In this document: in pieces, positions 5,476-8,829 of the stretch
How positions within the stretch are numbered: position 1 is the first letter of the stretch
Layout: the number at the start of each line of letters is the position of its first letter
From: WHSM01 sp050701635
GTDB taxonomy: Bacteria; Actinomycetota; Actinomycetes; Mycobacteriales; Micromonosporaceae
Direction of reading: 5' to 3'
Length of the DNA: 8,829 nucleotides
Assembly (NCBI GenBank): GCA_050701635.1
Contig: JBOGDF010000237.1
Location: 1-8,829 of the forward strand
The notes under the pieces: model-generated
The model's input: only the letters and a program-made list of their open reading frames with translations
What the model was told of the DNA's origin: nothing
Database searches by the model: none
Program-made: the position numbers and the translations under genes

Positions 5476-7371
5476 CTAGAGCGCGCCGACGGCCTGCTCG
5501 CGTAGCCCGCGCGCCTGTGCCTCCAGGGAGATCAGCTCGCCGAACATCAGCCGGTACGAGTCCTCCTCGGTCACCGGATTCGTACGCTGCAGCTTCGACT
5601 TGATCTCCCGGATCCGCTGGTCCACGGCGGGCCACTGGAGCCGGGCCAGGGTGACGGTGACGTACCGCGGGTCGGGGTCGCCGTCGTACCGCAGCGGCTC
5701 CACGGACAGCTCCCCGACCAGGGCTTTCGCGGCGAAGTCCTCGCAGGCGTCGCGTACCTTCTCGACCCAGGCGGCGCCTGCGGTGCCCGACGCGGCACCG
5801 CCGGCGGCGGTGATCGCGTGGCGTACCGCGGCGTGCACCGAGTGCCGGTACGGCGTCGCGTCCACCGCGTCGAACAGCGGCCCGGCGAGCACCGGATGCT
5901 GGATCGCGATCTTGAGCGCCTCGCGCTCCACGATCGCCTGTGGGCTGTCGGGCGGCGCCGGCCTGGCCTGGCGAGGTGGCTCGCTGGCCTGCTCGCCCCG
6001 GGACGGCTGAGCGCGCTGCGTGGGTCGCGGCGGACCGGCGCGTTCGGCGGCCGCCACCGCGGTCACCACCGGCTCGATCTCCATCCCGAGATTGCCGGCG
6101 AGCTTGCGGGCGTACTCCGGGCGCAGCGCCTTGTCCTTGATCCGGGCCACCAGCGGGGCGGTGGCCTGCAGCGCGGCGACCCGGCCCTCGGGGGCGTCCA
6201 GGTCGTACCGGCGGAGCAGGCTGCGCAGCGCGAACTCGATCAGCCGTTCCCGGCGGGCGACCAGGTCACGTACGGCGGCGTCGCCCTTGGCCAGCCGCAG
6301 GTCGCACGGATCCATGCTGTCCGGACTGACCGCGACGAAGGTCTGCGCCACGAACCGCTGGTCCTCGGCGAACGCCTTCAACGCGGCGCGCTGCCCCGCC
6401 TCGTCGCCGTCGAACGTGAAGATGATCTCCCCGGCGAACTCGTCGGTGTCCATCAGCAGCCGCCGCAGTACGCCGATGTGCTCCACCCCGAACGCCGTAC
6501 CGCAGCTCGCCACCGCGGTCGGTACGCCGGCCAGGTGGCACGCCATCACGTCGGTGTAGCCCTCGACCACGACCGCCCGCCCCTGCTTGGCGATCTCCCG
6601 CTTGGCGCGTTCGATGCCGTACAGCACGGTGGACTTCTTGTAGATCGGGCTCTCGGGGGTGTTGAGGTACTTCGGGCCGTCGTCGTCGTCGAACAGCTTG
6701 CGCGCACCGAAGCCGATCACCTCGCCGGACAGCTCCCGGATCGGCCACAGCAGCCGCCGCCGGAACCGGTCGATCAGGCTGCCGGAACGCGCCTGCTTCG
6801 CCAGCCCGGCGGTGACCAGCTCGTCGGCGGTGTAGCCCTTGGCGCGCAGGTGCTTGGTCAACGCGTCCCAGGCGTCCGGGGCGAAGCCGCAGCCGTACGA
6901 CTCGGCAGCGGCCTGGTCGAACCCCCGCCGGTGCAGGAAGTCCCGGGCGATCCGGGCGTCGGGGCCGGCCAGCTGCTCGGCGTAGTACGCGGCCGCGTCG
7001 GCGTGCGCGGCGTACAGCCGTTGCCGCATCCCGGGCTTGCGGTCCGGGGCGGCGCCGCCTGGGGTGTCGTCGTACCGCAGCGTGATCCCGGCCTTGGCGG
7101 CGAGCCGCTCGATGGCTTCGGTGAAGCTGAAGTGCTCCACCTGCATCACGAAGCTGATCGCGTCGCCGCCCGTCCCGCACCCATGACAGTAGTAGACGTT
7201 TCGGGGGACGCTGACGGTGAAGCTCGGGGTCTTCTCGTCGTGGAACGGGCACAGCCCCTTGAGGTTGCCGGAGCCGGCCGGTTTCAGGGTCACGTGCTCG
7301 CTGATCACGTCGGCGATCACCGTGCGCTCGCGTACCAGCGCGATGTCCGCGTCCCGGATCCGACCCGCCAC
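5476..7371 (-). CDS. dnaG: DNA primase DnaG
   Basis: DnaG makes the short RNA primers for chromosome replication, working with the DnaB helicase at the fork. The 631-residue protein has the usual length for actinobacteria. The N-terminal CHC2 zinc finger has C41 and H44 (CPFH) and C62 and C65 (CHGC). The catalytic Toprim core includes VVVEGYTDVMACHLAG (E270) and FTFDGDEAGQRAA (D321, D323), followed by DPCDLRLAKG. A Pro/Ala/Arg-rich linker (about 444-476) leads to the C-terminal helicase-binding region (480-631). The GTG start is supported by a strong GGAGGTGA 5 bases upstream, and MAGRIRDADI is a normal DnaG N-terminus. It lies 82 bases downstream of the proline-rich membrane protein gene and is probably transcribed with it or from that gap. 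Nothing suggests damage. Confidence 0.98.
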   Translation of the reverse strand: MAGRIRDADIALVRERTVIADVISEHVTLKPAGSGNLKGLCPFHDEKTPSFTVSVPRNVYYCHGCGTGGDAISFVMQVEHFSFTEAIERLAAKAGITLRYDDTPGGAAPDRKPGMRQRLYAAHADAAAYYAEQLAGPDARIARDFLHRRGFDQAAAESYGCGFAPDAWDALTKHLRAKGYTADELVTAGLAKQARSGSLIDRFRRRLLWPIRELSGEVIGFGARKLFDDDDGPKYLNTPESPIYKKSTVLYGIERAKREIAKQGRAVVVEGYTDVMACHLAGVPTAVASCGTAFGVEHIGVLRRLLMDTDEFAGEIIFTFDGDEAGQRAALKAFAEDQRFVAQTFVAVSPDSMDPCDLRLAKGDAAVRDLVARRERLIEFALRSLLRRYDLDAPEGRVAALQATAPLVARIKDKALRPEYARKLAGNLGMEIEPVVTAVAAAERAGPPRPTQRAQPSRGEQASEPPRQARPAPPDSPQAIVEREALKIAIQHPVLAGPLFDAVDATPYRHSVHAAVRHAITAAGGAASGTAGAAWVEKVRDACEDFAAKALVGELSVEPLRYDGDPDPRYVTVTLARLQWPAVDQRIREIKSKLQRTNPVTEEDSYRLMFGELISLEAQARGLREQAVGAL

Positions 7372-7453
7372 TGCCTCACCTCCCTGGCATACATCCTCCC
7401 CGCGGCCGGCCGCACCGTGGTGGCGGCTGGCCGGAAGGCGACCGAAATCCGAC
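7372..7453. other. Spacer between the proline-rich membrane protein gene and dnaG
   Basis: The 82-base gap holds the dnaG RBS (GGAGGTGA), a perfect 12-base palindrome GCGGCCGGCCGC at 7402-7413, and a further GGCCGG at 7433-7438 that can pair with its half. These could form a hairpin after the upstream gene. A GGGGAGG about 20 bases before the dnaG RBS precedes a tiny frame (MPGR, then TGA) that ends inside the dnaG RBS. No firm promoter was seen. Confidence 0.4.
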
Positions 7454-8707
7454 TCAGGCGGCGGGGGTCATCACCAGCAGCGGCTGGTCACCGGCGGATT
7501 CGTACCGTACGCCGCCGATGGTCTCCTGCCCCTCGGTGCCGACGTGCTGCTTCGCCCAGTCCTTCGCGGCGCCGGCGTCACCGGAGCTGCTCGACAGCGG
7601 CAGCGCCGCCGCCATCTCGAAGAAGCTCTGCAGCTCCTCCGGCTTGACCTCCTCGTCGGAGTACGCCGCCGTACCGCCGCTGGCTTCGATCTTGCTGACC
7701 TCGCCCTCGCTGGCGAAGTGCACCGTGATGCTCAGGTCCGCGCCGGTGATCTGCTTCTCGCACTGGGCGATGGTACGACCCGGGATGCACTCGAAGCCCT
7801 CACCCTCCACCCGGCTGATCACGCTCGAGGTGCTGACGCCGTCGAGGTACTTGGTCTCGTCGCCGAGCGTCGGGCCGCCGGACTGCCAGAGGTAGATGCC
7901 GCCGCCGATCAGCGCCAGGCACAGCACCGACGCGATGGCGATCCAGGTGACCCGACCGGCGATCCCGCCGCGGCGGCGCCGGAACGGGGTGGCCGCCTTC
8001 GTGGCGCGATCCCGCCAGGTCTCCTGCGCGGGCTCCTCTTCCAGACGCAGCCAGCCGTCCTCCCCGGGACCGGCCATGTCCTCCGGCATCGGCGCGGTCT
8101 CCGGCACCGGCGCGGGTTCCGCCGGCCGCGGTGACGGGCGGGGCGACGGCGACGGCGACGGCGCTTGAGCCCGGGGTCGCGCCGCGGTGCCGCCCCAGGT
8201 GGGCTCGCCGGAGTCGTGCCACTGCGAGGCGGTGGCGGGGCGCCCTTCCAGGCCGAGTGACGAGCTGGCCCATGTCGGTTCGTCCGCGGGCCCGTGCAGC
8301 CCCTGCTCCGGCTCCGGGTACGCCCGTCGTGCCCGGTACCCGCCTCCGTCGGTCTCCGGCGGCGCCGGGTCGCCGTACGGGGCTCCGCGGTCGGGGGCGT
8401 GCGGTGGCGGGTACGCCGCCGGCTCCGCCTGGTACCCGGCCGGCTCTCCCTGGTACGCGGGCGGGTAGCCGCCGGGCTCGGCCTGCCGATAGGGCGCCGG
8501 CGACGGGTGCGCCGGCGGCGCGGGCTCGGGGTGGGCGCGCCGGCTGCGCGGTGCGGCGTCTTCTCCCCAGCCCGGCACGACGGGCGGTCGCTGACCGGTC
8601 CAGTCGTCGTCGGACTGCGGTTCCGACGGCTGGTCGGACGGGGGCGTCGGCGCCTTGGCACGGGGCCGCCACACTCTGCGGGAACTGCCGGGGGGCTGCA
8701 CGACCAT
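7454..8707 (-). CDS. Proline-rich single-pass membrane protein of unknown function
   Basis: From the ATG at 8707 the protein has 417 residues. Residues 1-235 are Pro/Ala/Glu/Tyr-rich and low in complexity, with YPPAYQGEPAGYQAEPAAYPPP-like repeats at about 80-103 and an SPSPSPRPSPRP run near 183-195. A basic cluster (FRRRRGG, about 242-248) precedes one membrane helix (about 251-273). The 140-residue C-terminal part is probably outside the cell and has two cysteines 9 residues apart (307 and 316), possibly a disulfide. Actinobacteria have many such proteins, some linked to cell envelope or signalling, but I cannot assign a function. The frame is open to the right edge. GTG at 8788 is an alternative start, and the RBS before 8707 is weak, so the N-terminus is uncertain. 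Confidence 0.75.
   Translation of the reverse strand: MVVQPPGSSRRVWRPRAKAPTPPSDQPSEPQSDDDWTGQRPPVVPGWGEDAAPRSRRAHPEPAPPAHPSPAPYRQAEPGGYPPAYQGEPAGYQAEPAAYPPPHAPDRGAPYGDPAPPETDGGGYRARRAYPEPEQGLHGPADEPTWASSSLGLEGRPATASQWHDSGEPTWGGTAARPRAQAPSPSPSPRPSPRPAEPAPVPETAPMPEDMAGPGEDGWLRLEEEPAQETWRDRATKAATPFRRRRGGIAGRVTWIAIASVLCLALIGGGIYLWQSGGPTLGDETKYLDGVSTSSVISRVEGEGFECIPGRTIAQCEKQITGADLSITVHFASEGEVSKIEASGGTAAYSDEEVKPEELQSFFEMAAALPLSSSSGDAGAAKDWAKQHVGTEGQETIGGVRYESAGDQPLLVMTPAA
8142..8163. repeat. GGCGAC hexanucleotide repeat in the proline-rich region
   Basis: Three full GGCGAC units and most of a fourth lie in tandem. On the coding (minus) strand they encode the SPSPSP run of the membrane protein. 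The unit length is a multiple of three, so slippage would change protein length without a frameshift. Confidence 0.8.
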
Positions 8708-8829
8708 TGAGTGTATCCACGCGCGCCCGCCCCGGGGCACCGCGGGCGGCAGTTCGACCCGGTGGGAGCCGTCCGTGGCCGGCACCACACGCCGCGTGGC
8801 GTACGGCGTCGCCGCGCCCGCCGTCCATC
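8708..8829 (-). other. Open frame upstream of the membrane protein gene, to the window edge
   Basis: The reading frame of the proline-rich protein continues without a stop to the edge (…ATPYATRRVVPATDGSHRVELPPAVPRGGRAWIHS before the ATG). It may be the true N-terminus of that protein or the promoter and upstream gene end in a GC-rich shadow frame. A TACACT box lies only two bases before the ATG. The window ends too soon to decide. Confidence 0.35.

Noticed and set aside
5818..7647. 609-codon open frame on the plus strand opposite dnaG
   Set aside because: It is antisense to an unmistakable DnaG, its translation is low-complexity Arg/Gly/Val/His-rich, and such frames are expected opposite GC3-biased genes.
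8395..8470. Short repeats that could suggest a CRISPR-like array
   Set aside because: They are in-frame coding repeats for a Tyr/Pro/Glu-rich protein stretch, with irregular units and no spacers.
7800..8828. 342-codon minus-strand frame starting with ATG at the right edge
   Set aside because: Arg/Ala/Gly-rich out-of-frame translation of the proline-rich protein gene, ending in the middle of its C-terminal domain.

Overview
The window is very GC-rich. Its codons favour G or C at the third position, GTG starts are common and long shadow ORFs run opposite the real genes. With an actinobacterial-type DnaG and a DrrA/DrrB-like ABC exporter this points to an actinomycete chromosome. Micromonosporales or a relative is my guess from gene style, not something the sequence proves.

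Bases 1 to about 2240 look like an accessory patchwork. The left edge cuts through the 5' end of an IS982-family transposase (minus strand), whose start region sits in a long inverted repeat. Just beyond the presumed IS end is a two-domain DUF4389 membrane protein (minus). Next is the C-terminal part of a secreted-type Ig-like repeat protein (minus) with no signal peptide, probably a 5'-truncated gene, then about 330 bases without a convincing gene. A tRNA-Asn(GTT) gene (minus, 2238-2310) closes this part.

Bases 2311-2460 separate the tRNA from a divergent gene for a small YtxH-like membrane protein (plus). It converges on a three-gene ABC-2 exporter operon (minus, 5414 down to 2836): ATPase, permease 1, permease 2. 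The genes are packed with a 1-base overlap (TGATG) and a directly abutting stop/start (TAGATG). Two regulatory structures stand out. A promoter for the ATPase has a perfect 7+5+7 dyad exactly in its -35/-10 spacer. A perfect 18-bp inverted repeat covers the last ATPase codons and hides the ribosome binding site of permease 1, which suggests translational coupling.

Upstream of the exporter lies dnaG (minus, 5476-7371), complete with zinc finger and Toprim motifs. Before it is a proline-rich single-pass membrane protein (minus, 7454 to about 8707) of unknown function, whose reading frame stays open to the right edge. I found no wholly new multi-gene system. The most interesting items are the two regulatory structures of the exporter operon and the hairpin around the transposase start.
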